From Pseudomonadota bacterium (GTDB lineage Bacteria > Pseudomonadota > Alphaproteobacteria > Azospirillales > Azospirillaceae): a DNA stretch of 64,000 bases. Under the pieces are notes generated by a model that saw only the letters and a program-made list of their open reading frames with translations, did not search any database and was not told the origin of the DNA. The stretch lies in the NCBI GenBank assembly GCA_023411035.1, contig JAEYPE010000170.1, positions 25,790 to 89,789 of the forward strand. The letters are read 5' to 3'. Shown piece after piece: positions 20,911-32,732 of this stretch (the first letter of the stretch is position 1; every line of letters begins with the position of its first letter). The position numbers were made by a program, and so were the translations under genes.

Positions 20911-21813
20911 ATGTCCACGTCCCTCCTCATCGACCGGATGCCCGCCTGCCGCGGTCGGCTGACCGCCGGTGCGCCGCTGGCGAACGTCACCTGGTTCCGC
21001 GTCGGCGGCCCGGCGGAGGTCATGTTCCGTCCGGAGGATGCCGACGATCTGGCGGACTTCCTCGCCGCGCTGCCGGAGGACGTGCCGGTGACGGTGCTGG
21101 GCGTGGCGTCCAACCTGCTGATCCGCGACGGCGGCATCCCCGGCGTGGTGATCCGGCTGGGCCGCGGCTTCACCGGCATCGCGGCGGATGGGCTGGCGCT
21201 GGAGGCCGGGGCGGCGGCGTTGGACCTGAACGTCGCCAACGTGGCGCGCGACCACGGCATCGCCGGGCTGGAGTTCCTGTCCGGCATCCCCGGCACCATC
21301 GGCGGTGCGCTGCGCATGAACGGCGGCGCCTATGGGCACGAGATCAAGGACGTGCTGGTTTCCGCCCAGGGCGTGACCCGCCGGGGCAGTCGCGTGTCCT
21401 ACGACAACGCCGGCATGGGCTTCACCTACCGCCATGCCGGTGTGCCGGAGGACGTCATCTTCACCGGCGCCACCCTGCGCGGCGAGGCCGGCGACCCGGC
21501 GGAGATCGCGCAGCGCATGGCGGAGATTTCCGGCAAGCGCGCCGACACCCAGCCGGTCCGTTCCCGCACAGGCGGCTCCACCTTCAAGAATCCGCCCGGC
21601 CACAAGGCGTGGGAGCTGATCGACAAGGCCGGATGCCGCGGCCTGACGCTGGGCGGCGCGCAGGTGTCGGAGAAGCACTGCAACTTCCTCATCAACCAGG
21701 GCGCGGCCACCGCCGCCGACCTGGAGGCGCTGGGCGAAGAGGTCCGGCGCCGGGTGTTCGAGACGTCCGGCGTCACGCTGGACTGGGAAATCAAGCGGGT
21801 CGGCGTGCCATGA
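20911..21813 (+). CDS. murB: UDP-N-acetylenolpyruvoylglucosamine reductase MurB
   Basis: A 300-residue FAD enzyme that reduces enolpyruvyl-UDP-GlcNAc to UDP-MurNAc with NADPH. FAD-domain marks are [17 protein letters not shown] and [45 protein letters not shown] follows; the GSTFKNPPG loop carries the catalytic serine of the short (type II) MurB class. The ATG at 20911 is used; a GTG at 20899, which would overlap the murC stop as GTGA and add four residues, is an equally plausible start. It ends 142 bp before ddl, with a large inverted repeat between. Confidence 0.95.
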   Translation: MSTSLLIDRMPACRGRLTAGAPLANVTWFRVGGPAEVMFRPEDADDLADFLAALPEDVPVTVLGVASNLLIRDGGIPGVVIRLGRGFTGIAADGLALEAGAAALDLNVANVARDHGIAGLEFLSGIPGTIGGALRMNGGAYGHEIKDVLVSAQGVTRRGSRVSYDNAGMGFTYRHAGVPEDVIFTGATLRGEAGDPAEIAQRMAEISGKRADTQPVRSRTGGSTFKNPPGHKAWELIDKAGCRGLTLGGAQVSEKHCNFLINQGAATAADLEALGEEVRRRVFETSGVTLDWEIKRVGVP

Positions 21814-21830
21814 CCATCCGCCGCAATCTT

Positions 21831-21942
21831 TCTCCCTCTCCCCTCTGGGGAGAGGGTCGGGGTGAGGGGGTCTCGCGGCCCCCGCAGGTCCGGCACACGC
21901 ACAACCCCCTCACCCTAACCCTCTCCCCAGAGGGGAGAGGGA
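21831..21942. repeat. Large GC-rich inverted repeat (REP-like hairpin) between murB and ddl
   Basis: Left arm 21831-21870 and right arm 21905-21942 are near-perfect reverse complements, both built on the CCCTCTCCCC/GGGGAGAGGG motif (itself a small hairpin at each end) plus GGTGAGGGGG/CCCCCTCACC. The loop is 34 bp. This looks like the dispersed CCCTCTCCCC intergenic element common in GC-rich proteobacteria. The right arm ends only about 3 bp from the GGAG ribosome site of ddl. No T run follows, so full termination is unlikely. Confidence 0.85.
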
Positions 21943-21955
21943 ATGGAGCCGTCGC

Positions 21956-22894
21956 ATGAAGAAGCATGTCGCCGTCCTGATGGGCGGCTGGTCGGCGGAA
22001 CGCGAGGTGTCGCTGGTCAGCGGCACCGGCGTCGCCAAGGCGCTGGAGGAGGAAGGCTACCGCGTCACCGCGGTGGACGTGCAGCGCGACCTGGAGGGGC
22101 TGCTTCGGGCGCTGACCGATCCGCGCCCCGACGTGGTGTTCAACGCCCTGCACGGGCGCGGCGGCGAGGACGGCACCATCCAGGGTGTGCTGGAGTTCCT
22201 CGGCATCCCCTACACCCATTCCGGCGTGCGGGCCGCCGCGGTCGCCATGGACAAGGCGATGACCAAGGCGCTGCTCGCCTCGGTCGGCGTGCGCTCGCCC
22301 AAGGGCCTCGTGCTGTCGCGGGGCGAACTGACCGGCGGCGCCCATCCGATGCCCGCCCCCTACATCGTCAAGCCGGTGGACGAAGGCTCGACCGTCGGCG
22401 TCACGCTGGTGCGCGAGGGGCAGAACAGCCCGGTCGGCGACGCCTGGACCTTCGGCGAGCGCGCGCTGGTCGAGGAGTTCATTCCGGGCCGCGAACTGAC
22501 CGTCGGAGTCATGGGCGGATTGGACGGTGATATCCGCGCCCTGACCGTAACGGAGATCCGGTTCGAAGCACAGGTGTATGACTACACGGCTAAATACAGC
22601 GCGGGCCATGCAGTCCATACTGTCCCTGCGCAGATTCCCGAAATCATCGCGGAAGAAGCCAAGAGACTGGCCGTTCTGGCGCACCGGACATTGGGGTGCC
22701 GCGGCGTTTCGCGCAGCGACTTCCGCTGGGATGACAGTAAAAGTGGGACTGACGGACTCTTTTTCCTCGAACTCAACAACCAGCCCGGCATGACACCGCT
22801 GTCGCTGGTTCCTGAACAGGCCGTGTCCGTGGGAATCTCCTACGGGGCGCTCGTCGCATGGATGGTGGAGAACGCCGCATGTCAACTCGACTGA
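21956..22894 (+). CDS. ddl: D-alanine:D-alanine ligase
   Basis: A 312-residue ATP-grasp ligase making the D-Ala-D-Ala used by MurF. Seen are VLMGGWSAEREVSLVSG at the N-terminus, NALHGRGGEDGTIQGVLE, GIPYTHSGV, PYIVKPVDEGSTVGV, GRELTVGVMGG and the Mg-binding LELNNQPGMTPLSLVPEQA. Length fits DdlB. A GGAG ribosome site is 7 bp before the ATG. The second half (from about 22520) uses clearly more A/T-ending codons than the first half and the neighbouring genes, hinting at a mosaic origin. The 3' end overlaps ftsQ by 16 bp. Confidence 0.96.
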   Translation: MKKHVAVLMGGWSAEREVSLVSGTGVAKALEEEGYRVTAVDVQRDLEGLLRALTDPRPDVVFNALHGRGGEDGTIQGVLEFLGIPYTHSGVRAAAVAMDKAMTKALLASVGVRSPKGLVLSRGELTGGAHPMPAPYIVKPVDEGSTVGVTLVREGQNSPVGDAWTFGERALVEEFIPGRELTVGVMGGLDGDIRALTVTEIRFEAQVYDYTAKYSAGHAVHTVPAQIPEIIAEEAKRLAVLAHRTLGCRGVSRSDFRWDDSKSGTDGLFFLELNNQPGMTPLSLVPEQAVSVGISYGALVAWMVENAACQLD

Positions 22895-23841
22895 GCATCG
22901 ATCCGCAGTTCCGCGCCGGCTTCGGGGGCTCTGCGAACCGGAGCCGCGACGACATGCCCGTTCCGCCGCGCGCCATGGCGAAGTCGGCCCAGAAAGGCAA
23001 CCGCCGCCGCGCCTGGCCGCGCTGGACCCGACCAGCGGTCAAGGCGGCGATCCTGCTGACGCCGGTTCTGGTCGTCGCCGGCATGGCCGTGTCGGCGTGG
23101 CAGCGCGGCACCTTCGCGGAAACCACCGCGGCGCTGGAGCAAAGCCTGATCCAGGCCAGCGCGTCCGCCGGATTCGCCATCGCCGACGTGCTGGTCGAAG
23201 GCCGGACCGAAACCGACCCCAACGCCATCCTGCGCGTGCTGGGCGTGCAGCGCGGCGACCCGATCCTGGCCGTCACGCTGTCCGACGCCAAGGAACGTCT
23301 GGAAAGCCTGCCCTGGGTGGCGTCGGCCTCCATCGAGCGGCACCTGCCCGGCATCCTGTTCGTCCGCCTGACGGAGCGGGAGCCGATGGCGATCTGGCAG
23401 CACGACCGCAAGTTCACCGTCATCGACCGTGAAGGCCGCCCGCTGGCCGATGCGACCGAGTTGGCGCGCCGCGGCAACCGCCGGATCGAGACGCTTCCGC
23501 AGGTTGTCGGCGCCAATGCGCCGATGCAGGTGCCGAAGTTGCTCGCGGCCCTCGACAACGTGCCGGCGCTGCGCGAAAAGGTTAGCGCCGCCACTTGGGT
23601 CGGCGACCGCCGCTGGGATCTGAAGTTGAAGAACGGTGTCGTGGTGAAACTGCCGGAAGCCCGCATGCAGTCCGCGCTGCGCCAGTTGGCGGAGCTGGAC
23701 GCGACGGGCCAGGTCCTGGACCGCGACATCGTGGCCATCGACCTGCGCCAGAGCGACCGCGCCGTGCTCCAGACCTCCGCAACCGCCGTCCTGCCCTGGA
23801 CGGAGGAGGACAACAAGAAGAAGCCGGGCAAGAAGACATGA
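22879..23841 (+). CDS. ftsQ: Cell division protein FtsQ
   Basis: A 320-residue bitopic divisome protein that holds FtsB and FtsL. A basic cytosolic N-terminus (KSAQKGNRRRAWPRWTRPAV) leads to one transmembrane helix (AAILLTPVLVVAGMAVSA), then a POTRA domain (FAIADVLVEGRTETDPNAIL, about residues 95-165) and the FtsQ beta domain with LPWVASASIERHLPGILFVRLTEREP. The Met-Ser-Thr-Arg start at 22879 overlaps ddl by 16 bp; an upstream in-frame ATG at 22858 would lengthen it by 7 residues. It ends in a Lys-rich tail. Confidence 0.94.
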   Translation: MSTRLSIDPQFRAGFGGSANRSRDDMPVPPRAMAKSAQKGNRRRAWPRWTRPAVKAAILLTPVLVVAGMAVSAWQRGTFAETTAALEQSLIQASASAGFAIADVLVEGRTETDPNAILRVLGVQRGDPILAVTLSDAKERLESLPWVASASIERHLPGILFVRLTEREPMAIWQHDRKFTVIDREGRPLADATELARRGNRRIETLPQVVGANAPMQVPKLLAALDNVPALREKVSAATWVGDRRWDLKLKNGVVVKLPEARMQSALRQLAELDATGQVLDRDIVAIDLRQSDRAVLQTSATAVLPWTEEDNKKKPGKKT

Positions 23842-23914
23842 CCCTCCGCCAACCCTCTTCCTGAACCCCTCTTTCTGAAACGCGAACGACCGGACGCATC
23901 GAGGCCATAGGGTT

Positions 23915-25186
23915 GTGCTGAACATGGGCTTCAACGGGGCGAAAAAGCCAAAACGAGCCACCCGCGGCGGGATCATCGCCGCGCTGGACGTCGGCTCGAC
24001 CAAGGTGTGCTGCCTCATCGCCCGCATCGAGGATGCGGGTGCGGTGCGCATCCTGGGGATCGGCCACCAGATCGCCACGGGCGTGCGCGCCGGCGCCATC
24101 ATCGACATGGAGGCGGCGGAAACCTCCATCGGCGCCGCCGTCCACGCGGCGGAGCAGATGGCCAACGAGACGATCCGCGACGTGATCGTCAACGTGTCCA
24201 GCCCGATCTCCCACGGCTTCAACGCGGAGGTCGCGGTTTCCGGCCAGGAGGTGACGGACGGCGATGTGCGCCGTGCGCTGGCTCACGCCCGCAGCCTTCA
24301 GATCGGCCCGGATCAGGCGCTGGTCCACGCGATTCCCGTGGGCTTCTCGCTGGACGGCAGCCGCGGCATCCGCGACCCCAAGGGCATGTACGGCGAGCGG
24401 CTGGGTGTACAGGCCCATGTCATCACCTCGCCCGCGGGGGCGGTGCGGAACCTTCAGACCTGTGTGGCCCGCTGCCATCTGGACATCGAAGGTCTGGTGG
24501 CCAGCCCCTACGCCTCCGGTCTCGCCTGTCTGGTCGACGACGAGATGGAGATGGGCTCCGCCTGCATCGACATGGGCGGCGGCACCACGACCATCTCCGT
24601 CTTCTCGGAAGGCACGCTGGTCTGGTCGGACTGCATCCGGCTGGGCGGCAACCACGTCACCAACGACATCGCGCGCGGGCTGACCACGCCGGTCGTCCAT
24701 GCGGAGCGCATGAAGACGCTGCACGGCAGCGCCATCAAGAGCCCCGCCGACGAGCGCGAGATGATCGACGTCCCCCAGGTCGGCGAGGAGGAGCGCCTCG
24801 GCGCCAACAACCTGCCGAAGTCCTATCTGGTGAACATCATCCAGCCCCGGCTGGAGGAAATCTTCGAGCATGTCCGCTCGCGGCTGGAGCATTCCGGCTA
24901 CGCGAAGCTGGTCGGGCGGCGCGTCGTCCTGACGGGCGGCGCCAGCCAGTTGCCGGGCATGCGCGAACTGGCGCAACTGATCATGGACAAACAGGTCCGC
25001 ATCGGGCGACCGACGCGGATCACCGGTCTGAACGAGGCGCAAGGCGGTCCGTCCTATTCGACCGCCGCGGGCCTTCTTCTCCATGCCGTGCGCAATCCGG
25101 CGGAACTTCCCGTGGCGGGCCATGAGGCTGGCTCCGGCACGGGGTTCTTCGGGCGCGTCGGCCTGTGGCTGCGGGAGAACCTTTGA
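23915..25186 (+). CDS. ftsA: Cell division protein FtsA
   Basis: A 423-residue actin-fold ATPase that tethers FtsZ to the membrane. Phosphate 1 loop: ALDVGSTKVCCLIAR; the 1C domain and VASPYASGLACL follow; phosphate 2: IDMGGGTTTISVF; adenosine region LTGGASQLPGMREL. The C-terminal FFGRVGLWLRENL is the amphipathic membrane-targeting helix. GTG at 23915 is favoured because a GAGG site lies 10 bp before it; ATG at 23924 is the alternative, three residues shorter. It follows ftsQ by 73 bp and precedes ftsZ by 129 bp. Confidence 0.96.
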   Translation: MLNMGFNGAKKPKRATRGGIIAALDVGSTKVCCLIARIEDAGAVRILGIGHQIATGVRAGAIIDMEAAETSIGAAVHAAEQMANETIRDVIVNVSSPISHGFNAEVAVSGQEVTDGDVRRALAHARSLQIGPDQALVHAIPVGFSLDGSRGIRDPKGMYGERLGVQAHVITSPAGAVRNLQTCVARCHLDIEGLVASPYASGLACLVDDEMEMGSACIDMGGGTTTISVFSEGTLVWSDCIRLGGNHVTNDIARGLTTPVVHAERMKTLHGSAIKSPADEREMIDVPQVGEEERLGANNLPKSYLVNIIQPRLEEIFEHVRSRLEHSGYAKLVGRRVVLTGGASQLPGMRELAQLIMDKQVRIGRPTRITGLNEAQGGPSYSTAAGLLLHAVRNPAELPVAGHEAGSGTGFFGRVGLWLRENL

Positions 25187-25315
25187 CCCCGAACCCCAAA
25201 AGGCTCCCGCCGCGCCACAGCGATCCTGCCTAATAAAAAGCCCCCCGGACCCAACCGGGAACATAACCCGCGACGAAAACATCGAACCAAATGAAAAGGT
25301 TGTGGAGGCCATAGA

Positions 25316-27088
25316 ATGATCAACGTGACCATCCCCGACGTCGAGCCCGAACTGAAGCCCCGCATCACCGTCTTCGGTGTCGGCGGCGCCGGCGGCAACG
25401 CCGTGAACAACATGATCAAGTCCAACCTGGAAGGTGTGGACTTCGTGGTGGGCAACACCGACGCGCAGGCCCTGAAGGGATCGCTCTGCGAGAAGCGCGT
25501 CCAGCTCGGCACCACCATGACCCGCGGCCTGGGCGCCGGTTCCAAGCCGGACGTCGGCCGGGCGTCGGCGGAAGAGCAGCTCGAGGAGATCATCGGTCAC
25601 CTCGAAGGCGCCAACATGGTGTTCATCACCGCCGGCATGGGCGGCGGCACCGGCACCGGCGCCGCTCCGGTCATCGCGCGCGCGGCCCGCGAGCGCGGTC
25701 TCCTGACCGTCGGCGTGGTAACCAAGCCCTTTCATTTCGAGGGCGCGCACCGCATGCGGCTGGCCGAATCGGGCATCGCCGAGTTGCAGCAGTATGTCGA
25801 CACGCTGATCATCATCCCGAACCAGAACCTGTTCCGCATCGCCAACGAGAAGACGACCTTCGCGGACGCCTTCAAGATGGCCGACGACGTTCTGCATTCC
25901 GGCGTGCGCGGCGTGACCGACCTGATGGTGATGCCCGGCCTCATCAACCTGGACTTCGCCGACATCCGGTCCGTCATGACCGAGATGGGCAAGGCCATGA
26001 TGGGCACCGGCGAGGCCGGCGGCGAGCGCCGCGCCATCGAGGCCGCCGAGGCCGCCATCTCCAACCCGCTGCTGGACGACGTGTCGATGAAGGGTGCCCG
26101 CGGCGTCCTCATCAACATCACCGGCGGCTACGACATGACCCTGTTCGAGGTGGACGAGGCGGCCAACCGCGTCCGTGACGAGGTCGATCCGGACGCCAAC
26201 ATCATCTTCGGCTCCACCTTCGACAGCTCGCTGGACGGCGTGATGCGCGTGTCCGTGGTCGCCACCGGCATCGACGCCGCGGCCATGTCCAACCCGCGCA
26301 CCCTGCACCCGGTCAACCTGTCGCTGCTTTCCGACCGCAACGGCGGCGCCAAGAAGCCCGCCGGCCCCGCCGGTCTGACCCAGGCCGCCCCGGTCGCCCC
26401 GGCGCCGATGGCCTCCGCCGCTCCGGTCGCCCCGGCGATTCCCGGCGCCGGTCTGGCCCAGCGCCCGATGGGCAGCGGCCCGCTCCCGGCGGGCATCCCG
26501 CAGCCGCAGCACCAGCAGGCCCAGCCGGCCGAGTTCCAGCAGCATGTTCCGCTCCAGCATCAGCCGGGCCAGCATCAACCGGTCGAGCCGATGGTCCAGC
26601 ATGCCCCGATGCAGCATGCCCCCCAGCACACGCAGATGACCCACGACGCCATGCAGCCGGTGGAATCCGCCCCGGTCCGCAACGTCGCCGCCGGTCCGCT
26701 GCACAGCGAGCGCCGCGACGGCCACTTCATCGCCCCGAAGGCCGCCGATCCCGGCCCCCGCCAGCCGATGAACGCCCCGCCGATGTCGAGCCAGCTCGCC
26801 GCCGCCGTTCAGGCGGACCCCGTCCCGGCCCGCAAGCCGAACTTCCTGTTCGGTCTGGTCACCGGTCTGGCCGGCCGCAAGTCCGAGCCGGCGCCGCAGC
26901 CGGTCCCCCAGCCGCAGCCGCAGCATCACCAGCCGCAGCCGCAACACCATCAGCCGGTGATGCAGCAGCAGCCGATGGCCCCGGCTCCCGCTCCGCGCCA
27001 GCAGGGTCCGGGCGTCGACGGCACCACCCAGAAGATCGACGAGGAAGCGCTGGACATTCCCGCCTTCCTGCGCCGTCAGGCCAACTGA
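25316..27088 (+). CDS. ftsZ: Cell division GTPase FtsZ with long disordered linker
   Basis: A 590-residue tubulin homologue that forms the Z ring. The GTPase core covers residues 1-325: [18 protein letters not shown] loop ([12 protein letters not shown] at 21-32), the tubulin signature GGGTGTG (109-115), NADF-equivalent [11 protein letters not shown] and the T7 region. Residues about 330-570 are a long Pro/Gln/His/Met/Ala linker with repeated QH and QP units, much longer than the E. coli linker and usual for alphaproteobacteria. The extreme C-terminus [11 protein letters not shown] is the conserved peptide bound by FtsA and other partners. The 129-bp spacer before it suggests an additional promoter, not clearly readable. 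A strong terminator follows at 27197. Confidence 0.97.
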   Translation: MINVTIPDVEPELKPRITVFGVGGAGGNAVNNMIKSNLEGVDFVVGNTDAQALKGSLCEKRVQLGTTMTRGLGAGSKPDVGRASAEEQLEEIIGHLEGANMVFITAGMGGGTGTGAAPVIARAARERGLLTVGVVTKPFHFEGAHRMRLAESGIAELQQYVDTLIIIPNQNLFRIANEKTTFADAFKMADDVLHSGVRGVTDLMVMPGLINLDFADIRSVMTEMGKAMMGTGEAGGERRAIEAAEAAISNPLLDDVSMKGARGVLINITGGYDMTLFEVDEAANRVRDEVDPDANIIFGSTFDSSLDGVMRVSVVATGIDAAAMSNPRTLHPVNLSLLSDRNGGAKKPAGPAGLTQAAPVAPAPMASAAPVAPAIPGAGLAQRPMGSGPLPAGIPQPQHQQAQPAEFQQHVPLQHQPGQHQPVEPMVQHAPMQHAPQHTQMTHDAMQPVESAPVRNVAAGPLHSERRDGHFIAPKAADPGPRQPMNAPPMSSQLAAAVQADPVPARKPNFLFGLVTGLAGRKSEPAPQPVPQPQPQHHQPQPQHHQPVMQQQPMAPAPAPRQQGPGVDGTTQKIDEEALDIPAFLRRQAN

Positions 27089-27196
27089 CGCGTCAAAGAG
27101 GCTGGCCCAATTGATCTGAGGGCAACAGCAACCCGCCGGTCGCCGCCGCCTCTTTCGAAGCGGCATCGGCGGGTATCCACAACCTGTTAGACTTCA

Positions 27197-27240
27197 ACCG
27201 CCTCCAGAGCTTTGCGAAACGCTCCGGAGGCGGTCTTTTC
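27197..27240 (+). terminator. Intrinsic terminator after ftsZ
   Basis: ACCGCCTCC (27197-27205) pairs with GGAGGCGGT (27226-27234), and after one mismatch the stem continues with GAGC/GCTC around a 10-nt loop; CTTTTC follows immediately. It separates lpxC from the rest of the dcw transcript. Confidence 0.88.
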
Positions 27241-27315
27241 GCGTCTTGAGGCAGCCCATTTCGCGCCGGACGACGATCCTCTACCGCCCTGCAACAAACG
27301 GTAACAAAGAGTGAT

Positions 27316-27344
27316 TTGTCCTTCACAGGGGCCAATGATACCTA
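27316..27344 (+). promoter_or_regulatory. Candidate lpxC promoter
   Basis: TTGTCC (27316-27321) and TACCTA (27339-27344) with a 17-bp spacer, about 98 bp before the lpxC start and downstream of the ftsZ terminator. The -10 is a weak match. Confidence 0.35.
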
Positions 27345-27441
27345 GCATATGCGGTCATAAGCGATGACCTGCCGCGATGGAGACAGGCGGCAAGTCGCGG
27401 ACGGGCCGCACAAAGACAAAGATTAAAGCGGAACAGACACC

Positions 27442-28386
27442 GTGGCTCAGAATCGCATCAAGACCGAAGGCATGCTGCAGCGTACCCTGGCGAAGCCGGT
27501 GCGTTGCTCCGGCGTCGGGCTGCATACGGGCGCAACGGTCACCCTGACGATTTCCCCGGCCGAGCCGAACACCGGCATCGTCTTCCGGCGCACCGACCTC
27601 AGCGCCGCCGCCGCGCTGGTTCCGGCGCGTTGGGACCATGTGGTGGACACCAAGCTGTGCACGGTCATCGGCAACGCCCACGGCACCACCATCGGCACCG
27701 TCGAGCATCTGATGTCGGCGTTGGCCGGCTGCGGCGTGGACAACGCCCTGGTCACGCTGGACAACATCGAGGTCCCGATCATGGACGGCAGCGCCGCCCC
27801 CTTCGTGGAGGCCATCGAAGGCGTCGGCACCGTGTCCCAGAACGCCCCGCGCCGCGCCATCCGCATCCTGAAGCCGGTCACCGTGACCGAGGGCAACAAG
27901 AGCGCCACCTTCACGCCCGATCATGTGACGAGTTTCAGCTTCGAGATCGACTTCGCCAGCAAGGCCATCGCCCAGCAGAGCCACGAGGTCGAGCTGGACG
28001 CCGAGACCTTCCGCGACGAGATCAGCGCCGCCCGCACCTTCGGCTTCCTGCATGAGGTCGAGGGGCTGCGCAGGATGGGCCTCGCCCGCGGCGGCTCCCT
28101 GGACAACGCCGTCGTGATTTCCGGCGACGAGGTTCTGAACGAAGGCGGCCTGCGCTTCGACGACGAATTCGTGCGCCACAAGATCCTGGACGCGGTGGGC
28201 GACCTCTATCTCGCCGGCGCGACCTTCATCGGCCACTTCCACGGCGTCCGTTCCGGCCACGCCCTGAACAACCAGCTCCTGCGTGCGCTGTTCGCCGACG
28301 CGAGCGCCTGGTGCTACGAAACCCCGCCGAGCACGTCGCTGCCGGGCACCGTCTGGCACAAGGCCGAGCAGCTCGCCGTCGCCTGA
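27442..28386 (+). CDS. lpxC: UDP-3-O-acyl-N-acetylglucosamine deacetylase LpxC
   Basis: A 314-residue zinc deacetylase, the committed step of lipid A synthesis. Zinc ligands are H89 (TVEHLMSAL), H246 and D250 (VRHKILDAVGD); catalytic-region H273 is in RSGHALNN. GLHTG near residue 26 is the family start block. The start is GTG at 27442, giving MAQNRIKTEG; no ATG fits. It is the last gene of the dcw region, with its own terminator-isolated transcription unit and a strong terminator at 28417. Confidence 0.97.
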   Translation: MAQNRIKTEGMLQRTLAKPVRCSGVGLHTGATVTLTISPAEPNTGIVFRRTDLSAAAALVPARWDHVVDTKLCTVIGNAHGTTIGTVEHLMSALAGCGVDNALVTLDNIEVPIMDGSAAPFVEAIEGVGTVSQNAPRRAIRILKPVTVTEGNKSATFTPDHVTSFSFEIDFASKAIAQQSHEVELDAETFRDEISAARTFGFLHEVEGLRRMGLARGGSLDNAVVISGDEVLNEGGLRFDDEFVRHKILDAVGDLYLAGATFIGHFHGVRSGHALNNQLLRALFADASAWCYETPPSTSLPGTVWHKAEQLAVA

Positions 28387-28416
28387 CGCACACTTCGCAA
28401 CGTTCGCCTTGCCCCT

Positions 28417-28449
28417 GCCCTCCCCTTCCGGGGAGGGCATTTTCTTTTT
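28417..28449 (+). terminator. Intrinsic terminator after lpxC
   Basis: GCCCTCCCC (28417-28425), loop TTCC, GGGGAGGGC (28430-28438), then ATTTTCTTTTT. A classical stem and U tract 31 bp after the lpxC stop. Confidence 0.92.
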
Positions 28450-28564
28450 GCGCACCCCCCTCCCCTACCGGACTCGCGCACGGCGAAACTTGCACACACT
28501 CCCCTCCCCTTTCGGAGGAGGCCACCTGGTGATTTTTACGCGACGCCCCTGAAAAGCCATAATA

Positions 28565-28578
28565 TTGAATTATTTCAA
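28565..28578. promoter_or_regulatory. FNR/CRP-like palindrome TTGA-N6-TCAA in AT island
   Basis: TTGAATTATTTCAA has the TTGA-N6-TCAA core of FNR-type sites and sits in a longer 8+8 inverted repeat. No gene start lies close downstream on either strand, so a regulatory role is doubtful; it may serve as a terminator for the leftward hemerythrin gene. Confidence 0.2.
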
Positions 28579-28716
28579 TATATTATTCGGTATTTTTAAG
28601 TTTTTATCTGAGGTCGCTTACGAGAATGCGTGCGTTGCCGTGCGCGAAGCCAGCACAGGCGCCTGTCGCGCGCCCCCCTTCCTTCCCCCGGGGCGGGAGA
28701 GTGATACGAGAAAGCC

Positions 28717-29115
28717 TCACCGCTCCACGGCATAGGCGCCGAAGCGGGTGTCTTCCTTCAGTATGTGCTGGCCCAGCCAGTCGGCGCAGAATTCGAACAC
28801 CTCGTCGCCGGTGATGGTGCCGCGCTGGGCGTGGAAGCGTTCGCGGTAGGACTCGACGTTGCGGGTCAGGGCGTCGTGCAGCGCCTTGTGGGCGGCGAAG
28901 GTCGGGTAGTTGGCCTGCGCCATATGCGCTTCTTCGCGTGCGAAGTGATCCTTGGTGTAACGGATCAGCTCGTCGAGGATCGATTCGATGACGTCAGGAG
29001 ATCCGCGGTTTTCATCCGCGCCCAGCTTGTTGACGATGTTCACGAGAACGCGATGGTCATCATCGAGTTCTTCGATGCCGACGCTCATCCAACGCGACCA
29101 TTGAATGGAGTCCAT
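28717..29115 (-). CDS. Bacteriohemerythrin
   Basis: A 132-residue single-domain non-heme diiron O2-binding protein. All iron ligands are visible in order: DDDHRVLV (His), HFAREEAHM (His, Glu, His), HKALHDAL (His, His) and HILKEDTRFG (His, Asp). The fold probably binds O2 reversibly in the cytosol; roles proposed for stand-alone bacteriohemerythrins are O2 delivery, storage or sensing. It is monocistronic here, in front of ligA on the same strand and facing lpxC. With the HemAT-like receptor nearby it suggests microaerobic adaptation, which is an inference. Confidence 0.93.
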   Translation of the reverse strand: MDSIQWSRWMSVGIEELDDDHRVLVNIVNKLGADENRGSPDVIESILDELIRYTKDHFAREEAHMAQANYPTFAAHKALHDALTRNVESYRERFHAQRGTITGDEVFEFCADWLGQHILKEDTRFGAYAVER

Positions 29116-29225
29116 GGCGATCCCCCTTCTCGTTTTTCTTATGGCGCTTTTCCCTTATATGGAATCGGCGGCAAGGGGCGTCAACGCGGCTTTCAGCCGC
29201 GCCGCCCCCTCCCCTTCCGCTCCTC

Positions 29226-32492
<3,267 letters not shown>

Positions 32493-32511
32493 CTATGAAC
32501 AAAGACAAGAC

Positions 32512-32598
32512 ATGAACATGAAATTCAATTTTCAGAAGGATCTTCATTTCGATGCCGTTGACAGCTCGTTTTCTTATTATTTTACAAAGCCGCAATGA
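32512..32598 (+). CDS. Possible 28-residue small ORF in AT-rich island
   Basis: ATG to TGA encoding a short aromatic-rich peptide (starts MNMKFNFQKDLHF, ends SYYFTKPQ). Codon use is AT-rich, unlike any neighbour, and no convincing ribosome site is seen. It could be a leader peptide, a remnant of transferred DNA, or chance. Confidence 0.2.
   Translation: MNMKFNFQKDLHFDAVDSSFSYYFTKPQ
32558..32586 (+). promoter_or_regulatory. Candidate promoter for the globin-coupled receptor
   Basis: TTGACA (32558-32563), 17-bp AT-rich spacer, TTTACA (32581-32586), about 145 bp before the start codon. Confidence 0.35.
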
Positions 32599-32732
32599 TC
32601 AGCGAAACCAATCATTAAAGCCGTTATGCCATTGATGCGTCCGTGGTGATGCCAGCACAGCGGCCTACCGGCATGCGCCCCGGCATGGCCGCGTTCCGAA
32701 GCCTGTCAACCAAGGACAAAGAGACGAACATC

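Larger units (their letters stand above)
27089..27441. other. ftsZ-lpxC spacer: terminator and likely lpxC promoter
   Basis: A 353-bp noncoding gap. It holds one clear intrinsic terminator (27197-27240) closing the ftsZ transcript, followed by a lower-GC segment with a candidate lpxC promoter at 27316-27344. No gene is visible. Confidence 0.6.
28387..28716. other. Convergent spacer with terminator and AT-rich palindromic island
   Basis: Between the 3' ends of lpxC and the hemerythrin gene. It contains the lpxC terminator, several CCCTCCCC-type GC tracts, and then an abrupt AT-rich island at about 28552-28610 containing ATATTGAA-TTAT-TTCAATAT. No gene is recognised. Confidence 0.6.

Noticed and set aside
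23582..27166. 1194-codon minus-strand frame opposite ftsQ-ftsA-ftsZ
   Set aside because: Same reason; it runs through three essential genes and has low-complexity composition.
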